Shown here: one piece after another, positions 23,301 through 34,974 of the stretch
How the letters are laid out: each line of letters starts with the position of its first letter
Numbering within the stretch: position 1 is the stretch's first letter
Source: Ettlia oleoabundans
Taxonomy: Eukaryota; Chlorophyta; Chlorophyceae; Chlamydomonadales
Direction of reading: 5' to 3'
DNA: 64,000 nucleotides
NCBI GenBank assembly: GCA_019693395.1
Contig: JAAMXP010000162.1
Location: forward strand, 1-64,000
The notes under the pieces: model-generated
Databases searched by the model: none
What the model saw: the letters and a program-made list of their open reading frames with translations, nothing else
Told to the model about the DNA's origin: nothing
Made by a program: the position numbers and the translations under genes

Positions 23301-24624
23301 GAAAACATTTGCGCAGGCATCATGCTGTCGCCGCAGGCAGGCAGCAAGGACAGACTGGCAGTCAGCCGTCAGGCGACCGCCGACAGGCAGGATAGCAGGC
23401 CTGCAGCAGCTGGGCAGGCATGGAGATCACCTGGGTCCTCTGGCACTGCTGCCAGCTGGCTCTCCACGAACAGCAGCCCCAAGTCCTGGCCAGCGGGCGG
23501 CAGCGGGCCGCATGTTTTGTTGGATCTGAGGCGCACGCCGGTGTAGAGGATGGTTGGCACACCCTCGGCGCTCACTGCAGTTTAGCATGGCCAAAGGAAG
23601 TCAGGCGGGTGAGGAGCGGCAGGTAAGGTTTCAGTCACAGAAGGAGGCACAAACACATGCCGGCGTAGTAACACATACTGACGAAAGCCTGCTTTGCCAC
23701 TCAACTCAAGTGGGCTGACAACTGCTCGTGACGCCCTGCCTGAGTCCCTAGCTGACTTGCGCTCACCAGCACAGCAGCCCGACCAGCACCCGTCAGCATC
23801 AGGCCCCCCTGGGGTGGGCAACAGCGCGGGAGGCAGGTGGCGCCAGTGTGCAAGGTCAGAGCTGACCGCATGGCCCCACACCTGCACGCAAGCCAACAGT
23901 TAGGGTGCTTAGCTCCCCGACTGCGCGGCCAAAGCATCAGGCTTGTGGTAGCAGAACTTTCAACCTCTTGAGGCTCAGGTGACACCACACGAGCTGTCAC
24001 ACGCGCTGCCCAACTAGCATGGTTTGAAGGTGTTATGTGTAGACGGGCCTGCTGGCGCCAACGTAACCTGCTGGTGCTGCAAACTGGGCAACTTACCAAG
24101 CCCCAATGCCATTCGCAGCCCTGCAGTACATGCTGGTAGAACCTGCAGGGCGAGTATAGGGTGGGTGTGTAAAGCTGGGTGTTCCAGGATTTAGAAATTT
24201 ACATTACCACGTGCCCTGGCGCACGACCGAGGCTAGCCTGGGGTTCACATTTAAAGATCAGGATGCTGGCCAGCCTGGCACGGTGGCAGCGGCGGTGGCG
24301 GCAGGCGGCAGCTACACCGTGGCTAGCAGCTGCTCGGGCAACGTGTTTGCACCCAGTGTGCAGCATTGTCTATCTCTCCATCACACACTGTTTCATGTGA
24401 ACAAGCCCTTATGCGCGTACCAACCCACCACGTGATCACAGCAACCTCGGCCCCGCTCTCCCTGACAACACCGCAGCCGACTGGCCAGCAATCGACTGAA
24501 ACTGTAAGACTCACAGATGATACAATCCGCGATACCAGATCAACCCATTGGGGTCATTTAGCCAGCCCTGCCGCGGCGCCACATGCGCCAGCGGGCGGTC
24601 TGAATCGTCCAGTTTGTTGTTCAT
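20327..24624 (-). CDS. GH32 beta-fructofuranosidase (invertase)
   Basis: Family GH32 retaining glycosidase that hydrolyses beta-fructofuranosides such as sucrose. All three catalytic motifs are present in order: WLNDPNG (nucleophile Asp, first exon 24624-24515), GWRDPFV (transition-state stabiliser, exon from 23275), and EVWECPLL (acid/base Glu, about 22800). Other family signatures are [15 protein letters not shown] (24142-24097), [20 protein letters not shown] and DGCWSG (23881-23767), ILYTG (23574-23431), [10 protein letters not shown] with [11 protein letters not shown], and the C-terminal sandwich with [12 protein letters not shown] and a last exon starting VLSTRVYRG. The first four introns join in phase; exons between about 22600 and 21300 were placed by homology only. 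The start at 24624 gives no signal peptide. An upstream in-frame ATG exists only by reading through the CA run, so location (cytosol, vacuole or secreted) is open. Linkers rich in Ala/Gln/Ser interrupt the domain. Confidence 0.93.
24179..24271 (-). repeat. Dispersed repeat, copy 2, in an intron of the GH32 gene
   Basis: Inverted match to 7642-7735. It sits between the first and second coding exons of the invertase gene and shows no coding signal of its own. Confidence 0.8.
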
Positions 24625-24717
24625 GGAATTCACACAGAGATAGACGCAGAGGAACTGGGAGCCCCGAACAGACCGCCAGCTAGCGGTGCCAGCATGGTGG
24701 GCGCTTGAACCCGCCCG

Positions 24718-24818
<101 letters not shown>

Positions 24819-25226
24819 GCGCACGCACATTCTGGCCGGTTGAGGCATTGTGATGGAATCGTAGATACAGAGCATAGCAGGCTTGTGCGCATGACAACGG
24901 TAGTGCGCTGCAACACTGGCAGTTCTTCATGAGTGTGACTAGCAGAGTCCATCTGGCATCTTACTGCTGACATGTTGATGTGCTGATGAAAGGTTTGTGA
25001 ATAATCATTTTGGGCCTCAATCAAACTAGCAGCCAGTGGCTTCGATAAGAATAAAATGCATCATAGGCAGACAAGTGCCACACAGAGATGGGCAGCTCTG
25101 GTCGACAGCAAATGCACCCATGCAATCAAGCACAAAGTTGACTTGCAAGTAGAGCAGGGCGTGCGCGAGGGAGCTCAAGGGAAGCTGATGTACAGCTGCA
25201 CCTACAAACAAGCATCAGCTGCATCG

Positions 25227-26751
25227 TCACTGGCCGATAGCGCCAGACTGCCCACCTCCCTCATGCCACACTGAGATCAGCTGCCACGCAGTACCACAGA
25301 ATGCCAGGAAAAGTGCGGCGCCACTTAGCACGAGGGTGGGCATATCTGGTGCAAAGGCCTGGCCGCAAGAGGGGCAACCGGGCCAACGAGGACAATGCCT
25401 GCATGCAGGTGTAGGCAGGACAGCACGCTAAGCAGGTTTGCACTATGGAGGCTGTTTCCATCCTGTACCTGTCCACTGTCCATCATACGAGCTTTTGTGA
25501 GATGCCTGTGCCTCACCTGCGAATGTAAGCTCGCCTGTCTGCCACTAGGAGCAGGTAGCAGACGAGCAGCGGGGCTGCGTAGCCCAGGCAGGCCATCACC
25601 CACAGCGTGATCGGCTGGCACAGGCACTGCTGAGTCTGCTCAAGTGCTGCAAGGGAAACGGGCCAGATATTTAAGCTACAATTAATCAATCACCAGACAG
25701 ATACACAAGGAAGGGCCGGTTTATCAATAGCAGCGATGAATGCAATGGCTTTGACCATGTGTCATGACAACAGCGGCACAACAAGCTCAATGCTGCTTCG
25801 CACCTGCCGGAACATTGAATGACAACGGGGCAAACAAGCTAAACAAGCCTGCGAGGTATGCCATCTGCTGCAGGTGCTCCTGGACTGCAGCGCTGCAGAA
25901 GGCGGGGACCTGGCAGATGGTGCTGTAGGCCAGGCGCGCAGCCTCTAAAACACCGATGAGATGAACGCACACCTGCCACTGCAGCAGGGCAGTGGGATGA
26001 GGGGCCTTTGGCAGCATGGCAGGCCAGTTGAGGTAGCTCCCAGCCCCTGCCTGGCCAGACCAGTGTAGGCCAGCAATGCAAGTGAGCGTGGCTGGCATAT
26101 ACGCAACATTGTGTTCAGCGCTTGCCCACATCCAGCATTGTTGCAGCTGCAGGTGTTGCTCACCTCAAACGGCAAGTTGTAGGTGAATATAAAAAGGAGC
26201 AGGCTGAACACTCGAGTGGCTGCCAGGAATCTCAGCCACCCTCCCCACTGGCGGGCCCAAGGCAGCAGGTTGGGAGGTACTGACATGCTTTGCAGGAATG
26301 CGTTGAGTAGCCTGCAGCTTGCCACAACCCAGTTGCGCCGAGGCAGGTACCATGTGAGGGCCAGTTGGGCCAGGGTGCCTGGTGCCAATAGCACCACCAG
26401 TTGAGCTATGAGTGACGCCCATTGGCGCCCGCTCCTGTTGTTGCCGTTGGCTGCCCATGCAACCTTAAGCAGCAGCACTGACATGACCAGACTGGCAAAG
26501 CGGTCCGTTCCCGACCAGTGTTGCGCCTGCTGCGCATGGAACCCTGCCAGCATCTGCTGTTGGTGCTCCCGCTCTTGCTGCTGCGCCTGCTCCTGCTCGC
26601 GCTGCTGCACCTGATCCCAACGCTGCTCTCGCAAGCGTTGCTGTGCATGAAGCGCTGGGAGGGCGGGTGTCGCCGCCGTTCCTGCACCGTCGCGCCTGCT
26701 GCGAGCTGCACCGGGCCTGCCCTCTAGCTCGTTGTCCATCTCTTTCGACAA
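25227..26751 (-). CDS. Multi-pass membrane protein with C-terminal Cys cluster, paralogue 2
   Basis: Exons 26751-26164, 25978-25804, 25646-25517 and 25398-25227 join in phase to 354 residues. Exons 2 and 3 have exactly the lengths (175 and 130) and phases of the plus-strand paralogue at 8123-9558. The N-terminal 100 residues are charged, with a Gln/Glu/Arg-rich probable coiled coil. Shared signatures are TWYLPRRNWVVASCRLLNAF, WARQWGGWLRFLAATRVFSL, the WQVCVHLIGVLEAARLA exon and the QCLCQPITLW exon. The last exon reads HCPRWPGCPSCGQAF, then a final hydrophobic stretch and VWHEGGGQ. The C-terminal tail differs (SGAIGQ versus FSP). Position and orientation suggest an inverted duplication. No family is recognised. 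The start could also be the second Met, four codons on. Confidence 0.82.
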
Positions 26752-28129
26752 CTAGTCGCCATTCCTGTAAAACGGCTGGGAATGGTTGATCTGAGGTCCT
26801 TGCAGTGGGGCCGAGGTGGGCTGCTTTGTCAGCGTCGGCAGCAAGCCCAAACCCTTGTCAAACATGCTCAGCAGCCGTTTCAACTGCAAGTTGCTTAAGC
26901 AACAAATAATGCGCTACCTGCAGGACTGTGAATTTTTTTCCAAGGCTCGCGTTTACTTACGTGGCGGGTTGCCATGTGTAGCTTTGGAAAGGGCAGCAAC
27001 ATGGTGATTCGTGAACAGCATGTGAGCAAGGGCTGTGGGCAAAGCGAATGCAACGGCGAGAAGCGGGGAGGCGAGGAGGGGATCCTGCAGGACTGTGACA
27101 TGCATCTGTAACGATTACCACACTTTCTTACTAATACCTCACCACCCCAATATTGGATCCGCAATCCAAACGTCCTGAGTGGGACGCTTGCCAATTTGAC
27201 GCTTGTGACGAAAGTTGATAAGCTGAGGACCGTGTGTGTGTTACATAACCCCGCTACTTAGGCCCTACTGAACCTGGGCAGGGGAGCCGTACCGGCCGAC
27301 TCATAACCGTGCCTGCGGGTATAGCCGGCAGCCAAGGGACACCCCTCCCTTGACCTGCCAGCAGCCAAGGGACACCCTAACTTGGCGTTTCCAGAGAGAC
27401 CACGATATGAATCTAGTGACGCCATAGCCAGCTGCAGTTTTCGCCTGCTGCTTTGCAGGGGTGACCCTAACACATGGACAGGAGGGACTTGAGCTCTTGG
27501 GAGACCTTGGGAGGTTTGCATATGTGTCATGGAGCGATACATGCATGCGCAGGATGGAGAGTGAGGAGAATGGAGGGAGACGAAGCGCCGGAAAAAGTGG
27601 TGTGCCCGCTTATATCCCGCCCTGGTTGCCCTGATTGAACTGTACTCCTTTGCTGTCTCTCATGTCTCCCTGCCCTGCTTGGTTGTAACTGACTGTTTCT
27701 TATGCTATCCAGATGTCAGCAAACTTCTGGTTTTCACTGCTGCATTATGCAAAGCATCAATCTTCACAAGCAGCCGCAAAATGCCTCCACAAGAGAGACA
27801 AGAACTCTAGCAGGCTGCAACGGTTACATTGCCTCCTGGATATTCCTGCCGCCATTCAAGCAGGGGCGTGATGGCGCAAAGTCCGGCTGCCCAATGGGAT
27901 CCGCTTCTTTGCTTGCAGCCGCAGCAACTCAGTTTACTTGCAGCAAATCGGTGTATTTGCGAGAATGGTGAGCATGTTGGCACTATTTCATGCAACTGCA
28001 ACCAAAGCTACAACGAAGAGATCACGGCTGGTCAGCCGCAGAATATAAGACTAGCCTGCATGGTTTTGGTGTGTGCAACGGCGCTGCGCAAGTTTGCTGT
28101 TTGCTTCCACCGTTGCCTGCCATGAGCCC
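26752..28129. other. Intergenic with dispersed repeat
   Basis: Holds a dispersed repeat copy at 27231-27285 and a short local duplication around CAGCCAAGGGACACCC (about 27330 and 27363). A minus-strand TGTAA at about 27824 may end the Pmp3 transcript. Short open frames have no recognisable content. Confidence 0.6.
27231..27285 (-). repeat. Dispersed repeat, copy 2 (inverted match at 2201-2258)
   Basis: Near-identical to the reverse complement of 2201-2258, including the terminal CA/GT run. Confidence 0.85.
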
Positions 28130-28764
28130 TTAACGCCTGAAAAGGATCCAGATGGCGTGAATGATGCCTGCAAAGGGTTGGTGCGCAGGCAGAAGGCCGG
28201 GGGCCAAGTCGGTGGTAAAGTAAATTGGAAGGGAACAAAGGAGAAAGCAGGGAACTAGTCGGCACATGGCTGTAGAGTGGCCAGTGCAGCTGCGCAGCTG
28301 ATAACTGGCTGCACTTGGGATTCCGCAATGCTGCGCCCTACCTGGGATCCAGCCAAGAATGGTGAGTAGGATGTTGATAAGCACATCGGCGTTGCAGCGG
28401 TTCACTGCTATGAACACCTGCAGATGCACGGGCGCGGACTTGGGGACGCGTTGCACGCATGCGGGGTGGGGAATGAAAGGCCTAGGCGACGCTCACCAAA
28501 AGTACGCATATTTTCAAGGCTCCAGCCATTACCATTGCGCAGTTTCTGCCGCATACATGCTACAACTCACCGCCAGGGGTGGCAGGAAGAATGCCACGAT
28601 CAGCAGACCTGCAAACACGAACATCGGGGGTGCCTGTTGGGAGCCGCTGCTTGCGCCGCCACTCTGGCAGCGGCCCGCTGGCGCCGCAACTAGCAAGGCC
28701 GTCCTGCTGTGCTCAACACGCTGCGATGTAATCACGTACCAAAATCCTTCAGCTGCCACGCCAT
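28130..28764 (-). CDS. Pmp3/RCI2 small membrane proteolipid, copy A
   Basis: Four small exons (28764-28740, 28608-28571, 28417-28342, 28167-28130; 25, 38, 76 and 38 nt) join in phase to 58 residues, the normal length of this family (UPF0057, yeast Pmp3, plant RCI2). The product starts MAWQLKDFGLLIVAFFLPP and holds the family hallmark FLPPLAV after the first membrane helix, then NADVLINILLTILGWIPG and IIHAIWILFRR. Two hydrophobic helices form a hairpin in the plasma membrane. In yeast and plants these proteins limit membrane hyperpolarisation and sodium or cold stress; that role is inferred here. A nearly identical gene with the same exon lengths lies 650 bases upstream at 29413-30108. The gene is too fragmented to appear as one open frame. 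Confidence 0.94.
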
Positions 28765-29412
28765 CCTGTTTGAGGCCGCGTCTTCTCGGAGCCACTGAGT
28801 CTGCTCGCCTGGGTCGCTTCTCGGTTAATTCCGCCTAGGACAGAGAACTGAATGGAAAACGGACTCTGATCGTCAATGCTGGGTCGACCGAAATCAAAGC
28901 TGAACGTGTTTGCCAGGTCGGGGGCATTATGTCTGGTCAAGAATGGAGGAAGAAGGCTGCCTCGTGTGTGGCTTCTGACCCGACTTCTTCACCCAGCATT
29001 GACTACATGACTACCGGGAATTGTATTCAAATGGCGCAGCTGCTGGGCAGCGGCCCAACCCCACTAGCTTGGGGGCAGAACAGGTGGCGAATGAAAGCTC
29101 AACCTTCTTCTTTGCATTGAACTGTTACAAGTGTTGAAGCAGCTCATTTTACTTGCAAGCATGGGCTGAATGCATCCTTACATGCAAATCAATCACAATC
29201 CACAGACCCCACCGGGTCAGAGGAAGCATGCATGTATGCGCCTAGGCATGCATAGGCATGTGTTCATATGAGCAATGGTGCTGAAGCGGCACTCTGCCGG
29301 GACTCCAAGAGATGCACACCTGCTGCTGAGCAACCTCCACGTCGCTGCAGTCAGCGGGCAGCATACCACCTCGATGCCTGGCGCAACTGTTGCCATGTAT
29401 GAAGGTTCCTGC

Positions 29413-30108
29413 TCATCGCCTGAACAGGATCCAAATAGCGTGGATCATGCCTGCAAGGGGGTAGAATGGGGCTCGACACAAGGGGAATAGCACGCCGAAG
29501 GCTAGCACATAGGCCGGGTCCCACAGCTTGAGTCCCGTTGGCCACATTTACAGCCAGCGTATGCTGCCATCATACCTGGGATCCAGCCCAGAAGAGTTGA
29601 CAAGATGTTGATGAACACATCAAAGTTGCAGCGGTTTACCGCAATGAACACCTGCAAGCGCGCAAGATGCAGCATAAGCGGCGCCGCCACAAAGCGAAGC
29701 TGCCAAACAGCGGGGCTTATCGCTGTGGGCGACGCCTCTCCAAGCTGACCAACAGCTGCTTATCAAACGAGCTGTGCCCAAATGATCATGTCGAACAACA
29801 ACAGTGCTCCCACTAAATTTGAGCAGAGGGGCGCATGGCATGGCAAGGCAGCACAGCAGGTGCAGCACCACCTTGCCTCAGCACACGGCTAGAGAGGTGG
29901 CGCCTTCCGGGGTACCCACCGCTGAAGGAGGCAGGAAGAACGCCACAATCAGCAGGCCTGCAGTCAAAGCATTGGGTGGGTACTGTAAGGGTGCAATCCA
30001 GAGGGAGCGGCTGGCGCTGGCAGGTTGGTGACTGCGCATTCTGGTGGCTTTAGACAGCCACGAAGGTCCCAATCCATGCTTACCAAAGTCCTTCAGCTGC
30101 CAAGCCAT
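29413..30108 (-). CDS. Pmp3/RCI2 small membrane proteolipid, copy B
   Basis: Exons 30108-30084, 29957-29920, 29651-29576 and 29450-29413 (25, 38, 76, 38 nt) join in phase to 58 residues. The protein differs from copy A at few sites: PPSAV for PPLAV, NFDVFINILSTLLGW for NADVLINILLTILGW, and MIHAIW for IIHAIW. Exon lengths and intron phases are identical to copy A while the intron sequences differ, so this is an older tandem duplication under coding constraint. The expected role is the same (plasma-membrane hairpin affecting membrane potential and salt or cold tolerance, by family knowledge). Each copy has its own upstream region, so the two may respond to different conditions. Confidence 0.94.
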
Positions 30109-30516
30109 GGTGTGCGACAACTCAACGCCCTTCCGTCGCAACCTAGTACTTGTGTGGTGGCCGGGGGTTCAGAGCGCTGCCAGCGCCTGCCTTCTGCTTC
30201 TGCCTGCAATTTAAGAGCCGGATGAACAAGGACGACAGGCTGCTTCCCCACGCGAACGGTTCAAGGGAAGGTCGATCGTGAAGACGCTCATTTTTGTCTG
30301 ATATGCCCAGGTTAAAGGGGGAAGAAGGCTGCCTTCTGGGTGGCTGCGGGCACAGCTTCAAGCCCGAACGTGCCTTTCCCAGCCAGCTGGAGGTGCGCAT
30401 CGCCAGCGGGCAGGTGCTTGGCTACACCCACAAGTTCATCCCTTTGGTGCACTGCGCAGGAGTTGCGGTATTACAACAGTCACACCAGTTTACACTGGCA
30501 CCAGCGGGCAGCTGAG
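30109..30516. other. Intergenic, upstream of Pmp3 copy B
   Basis: About 400 bases between the Pmp3 copy B start and the antiporter stop, both on the minus strand. It probably holds the antiporter 3' end and the Pmp3 promoter. No gene is seen. Confidence 0.5.
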
Positions 30517-33500
30517 CTAAGCCTCCAAAATAGGGATGGTGGGCAGCGGCACGCGAGCAATGCCGCCAGCTGCACTGCTGCCGCTGCGGCGCATCTCAGC
30601 CCCCTCCAGCCCACCGTCTCGGGGGGGCTTGCCGCTGCTCGGCTGTCCCTTGGCGGTGCTGCTGCTGCTGCGGTGCTGCTGCTCCGTTTGTGCCACAGGG
30701 AGCGTGCCAGCGCGCGATTCGCCAGCCGCCACGACTGCCGCCTGCATTGTGAGCAAGGCAAGAAAGGATCAGTCCTCAGCTGTATGCCCCCTTGATGGCG
30801 GAGTTGCGGGTTGGGACTCTCAGGCAGTGCGTGCAGCAGGAAGCAAGCAAGGTGTCAGAAAATTGACGCGATCAGGCTCAGGTGATGTGCATATACTTTT
30901 CAGAGCTGAATGCAGGCAGGGGCTCGTGCATGTTGTTGCACCCAAGCAATGCGTGGAAACTCGCCTTAAACAGTGGTGGGCCTGTCAGCAGATTCATCAT
31001 GACGACGCCCGCCAGCAGCGCTGCATACAGGGCAGTACAGGCGCAGCAAGCATGATGCTGGCGTCGACACACCTGTCCACTGCCGCACTCAGCTCAGACA
31101 GTGGCTGGCACACGACTGTTTCCGCAGTAGCAGCAGGCAATAAAATGTCACAAGCTTGAGCAGATGGCATCCACCAAGCAGCACCCTTGTCGCTATCCAC
31201 CTGCAAAGTCGGGGCCCCAAGTGGGAAACCGCACCGCCACTGCTTGCGCCAAGCCCAGCGCTATGCCAGCCTGCACAACGGAACGCAATGCAACACCGCG
31301 GCATCGTGGAGTGTCGTCCTCAAGGGGGTGGCCAGGACGGAACGGTCTAGCACTGAACACTCGCAACACTCACTGCGAATGCGGCAGCAGAAGAACCCGA
31401 CAATTGCCCTATGGCAGCCAGCCATACAGCACACAAGACATCCAGCAAGGCACGGAGTCAACCCCAAGGCCAATGAGCAGACAGCTACACCAGCCATGCT
31501 TTGCTTGCCTGTGTGACCATCCCCATCCAGAGATGTTGTGATATGTCGTGAGGTGTGCCCCCAACCTCCGCCCCCACCCAGCAGCCTAGCCAGATGGCCC
31601 CCAAGCGGACCAAATAGAGGATGGCAGCTGCCCATAGGGTGTCCCGCACAGCTGCAAGACATAGACTCATGGTAGGGTAACAGGACCAGCAAGAGCGTGG
31701 ATGCGGAGGAAAACAGGGCGCAGAATACTTGAGATCTTACCGTTCCAACGCAGATGGCAGAAAGAGAATCACTTGAGTGTTGAGCGGCGTCTGGCTGTTG
31801 GCAGCGCCGCCGGCCCTTGCCCCGCCAAGCCAGCACTGCCAAGAAGCGCTGAGCAGCACGGCAGGCAAGGGGCATGCAAGTGGCAAGCGAAAAGTTGCAC
31901 CTGAGAGTTTGAGTGAGGCGCCCACCAGCCCGAAGAACAGGGAGTTGATGAGCGGCGCCAGACGGGCAAGGTCGGAGGAAAGGAGCTCAACTGCATCCCG
32001 CCCCTGCTGCTGCTCCAGCCTGCCAGTGGTGGCAGGAGCGGACGTGCAGGTGAGCGACAAGTGAGGCAATTTATCAAGCATGGCGTGAGCAGAGTGCATT
32101 TCTTGGAACGCAATCGATGCTGCCCGTCGTCCTCCATTCCGGCTCCCACTTTACCGCACTTGCCCCACGCCCAACCCAGTCGCCCATCCACCCTCAAACT
32201 CAACCAACTTTCTGCCCAGCCCAGCAACTCACTTCCAGTTTGAAGCGACGAGGCCTGCTGCCACACAGGCCAGTAGTGGCTCCGCTCCACCAACATCCGC
32301 CAGTCCAAACGTCAGCCCTGACACCACCAAAGGCACCAGCGGGCGCAGCCGCAGCGCCGACGGATGGCGCACCAGCCGTGCCAGTGCTGCCGCCCGGTGA
32401 TTGCCAGCGTGGGCGGAGGCTGAAGCATGAGTGTGGGCGTGGCTGTGGCTGTGACCGGCTGCGGGGGCGCCAGAGCTGCCTGCAGGGTGGCTGACGGCTG
32501 CGGCAGCAATACTGATGATGCTGCTGTGACGCATGCTCAGCAGCTTGGAGAGGGCGTAACCTGCCCCACCACCCAGCGCGACTGCAGGGGAACAAGTTTG
32601 CCAGAAGCGGCAGCAAAGCTGCCAATCGCCAGAGAACGTCGCAACGGCACGTATACGCTGCCTACGATGCTACGCCCAACCGGGACAAGCAGGAAGGCCA
32701 GGCAGAAGGGTGGAAAGCCAGCAACAACCCTGGTAAGGGAACCAGCAGCCAGCATGACCAGGACAGGAGCTACTGCTGGGCAGCAGCACCGCACCTGATA
32801 ATACGATGCTGATCAGGGGCCCCAACAACAGCCAGATTGGCACGCCGGTGCCAGCTGACTTGCCCACCTGCAGCAAGCGGCAAAGAATATAAGAAGCTGG
32901 GAAGCAGTGGCACAAGGGAGAGGCTGTCTGGGTGTTGCGACAAGAGCAGATCTGCGGTGTGAAGCTGCCCTCTGTCAGCTCTGGGCACAAATGCCTCCTT
33001 CCACCAGTATATATATAATCCCACTAGGTCTTTCAAGGTTGTTCATAGCTTAGATCTCGAATGTGCCGAACAAACACCCACCGCTTTGAATAGCTCAATG
33101 TTAATTGCAAAGGCGGCAAATAACATAATATCTTTCACGATCACTACCGCCATCACAAGGCTGCTGTAGGGGCCCTTGCCGTCGATCTCTTTGAGTACGG
33201 CAATCTGCGGGTGGGTGGCAGGGAAGCACAGCAAGGGCGAATGATGCTCAAGGTTCAGCAGAGTGGTGTTGGCAAGGGGCAGGAGGAAGGAACTTGGGTC
33301 GACAAGTTGGAACTCAATAGGGGCTGGCTGGCTGAGCTGGGGGTCGTAGACGCAGACGCGTTTCAACTGTCAACATACAAGAACCGTTTGAATGACTGAC
33401 AAGCATTGCAGTGCACAGGGACGTGTCTGCAGATCTGCAGGCATGGAACTGTGCGAGCGATCCGCCAACTCACTGCTGATGCAGGTGACCTGGCAATTGC

Positions 33501-34488
33501 CAGCGTGGCAGCCAGCGTGCACACAGCTGCCACATCGCTACGAGAGAGGGGCTGCACAAAGGGCAGGCTGCTGGCCAGCAGTTGCATGCTGCACGGAACA
33601 AGGTGGGGTGCCACGCACGGCAGCAGGCTGTTGTCAATATGCTGGTTCCGGGTGATACCAAACATTATCAAATATAGTAGCGGAGCAGGTGCGGGCATGC
33701 GGGTGGTGAGTGGCAGGTGGCAAAGCGGCAAGCGGCGAGCAGCAGTCGAGACGCTTGGAGGAATCAAACCCTTTGTAGTATGTGAAACCCATCATGTTGC
33801 CTGTCACTCACCAGGCATATACCAACAGCCAGCAGCACAGACTGACGCCTGCTGTGATGCATGCCACCTGCAATGAGAGCAATCGGCGGCCAAGGTTGCG
33901 TTCACGGCAAACAAGGCATGGAGGCATAGCACCACTGGCTCTGACACTCTTTCAGCCAGAAAGCCTTGACTGCAATAGCACAAGCCGAAAGGCTGTAGGG
34001 CTGTGCAGCAGTGCAAGAAGGCTGTGGCATGGCATTGTGTGGGAGACATGGCGGCCGGCTGCTGTATCTTGGCGCTTGCCTGCTTCCTCAGCCGGCGCAG
34101 CTCTGGCAGGTGCAGCTCTGCTCCCGCTGACAGCGCAATAAGCGAGAGGCACAGGTGCTGCACGGGTGCCAGGCTCTGCAGGCCTGCGGTTCCCAACAGG
34201 CCCAGAGCCTGCGGCCCGCTGGCCACGCCAGCCTGCATGCGCCGTTGGGGCGGCGAGGGTTAGGGTGTTGTGGGAGAGAACGCAGCCCATTAGGGCAGGA
34301 GCTGGCTTGACACTACGGCAGTTTTTCACACGCGTAAGTTTAACAGTACAATCAAAGAGTCTCACCAACATCATGCCAGTGATGGCGGGCAGCTGCAGGC
34401 GCTGCGTGGCCCGACCAGCAAGGTGCCAAACCGGAGCCAATACCGACAGCGCGGCCGCCGCTGCCAGCCCAGTAAGGAGGCCGGGCAT
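30517..34488 (-). CDS. CPA2-type cation/proton antiporter
   Basis: Multi-exon integral membrane transporter of the sodium/hydrogen exchanger superfamily, exchanging Na+ or K+ for H+. The first exon (start 34488) holds MPGLLTGLAAAAALSVLAP and the LPAITGMM motif of the first half. Later exons give LCLSLIALSAGAELHL (about 34150), LAATLAIARSPASA with IAVLKEIDGKGPYSSLVM and VVIVKDIMLFAAFA (33560-33090), VGKSAGTGVPIWLLLGPLIS (32870), LINSLFFGLVGASLKL (31960), and MGMVTQ joined to AGIALGLAQAVAVRFPTWGP (31560-31210). The last membrane segment is VVMMNLLTGPPLFKASF, followed by a polar tail ending at 30517. A His-rich loop lies near 32450. Ten or more membrane helices are expected. Whether it serves plasma membrane, vacuole or plastid envelope cannot be told. 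Exon borders not listed were placed by homology. Confidence 0.9.
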
Positions 34489-34974
34489 GTCCGGCGACCG
34501 TCTGCCTCCGTCTGCCTCAACCTGATCAATTGCTATCGCGTACGGTTTTTCTGTGAGTTAGAAACCGACACGATTAAATCTGAACAGCCCCGCAGCCAAC
34601 CGAACAGGAATGGTGCAACAGCTTGAGACTTCACTTATAAGACTACGCGGGTGCCTAGCGTGAGGGAAACTTTCTCCACAGCAACGAGCCGGGTTGCGCA
34701 AACTTTGAGCAAAGCAGACACAGCACGGAGTCCGCACAACGGCTCTTCCTGCCCCTACGGCAGCAAATGCAGGTGTTAATTTGATGCAGTGTACCTTGTT
34801 GGATGATCACTTTCTTGTCAGCCTAATTCACCCTGCCAGTGCGCACAGCTACAGGGTATCCACCAGAGGAGCGCCGTTGGCCCGGCTTCAACCCACTCAT
34901 CCGTTTCATGGCACCGCACTGATTATCCGGACGCCGCAAACGGCCGCTGGCAGCCTTTAGGGCTTGGACTTCAG
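34489..34974. promoter_or_regulatory. Divergent promoter region of antiporter and DNA ligase VI
   Basis: 486 bases separate two genes transcribed away from each other, so this stretch should hold both promoters and leaders. No specific element is recognised. Confidence 0.5.
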
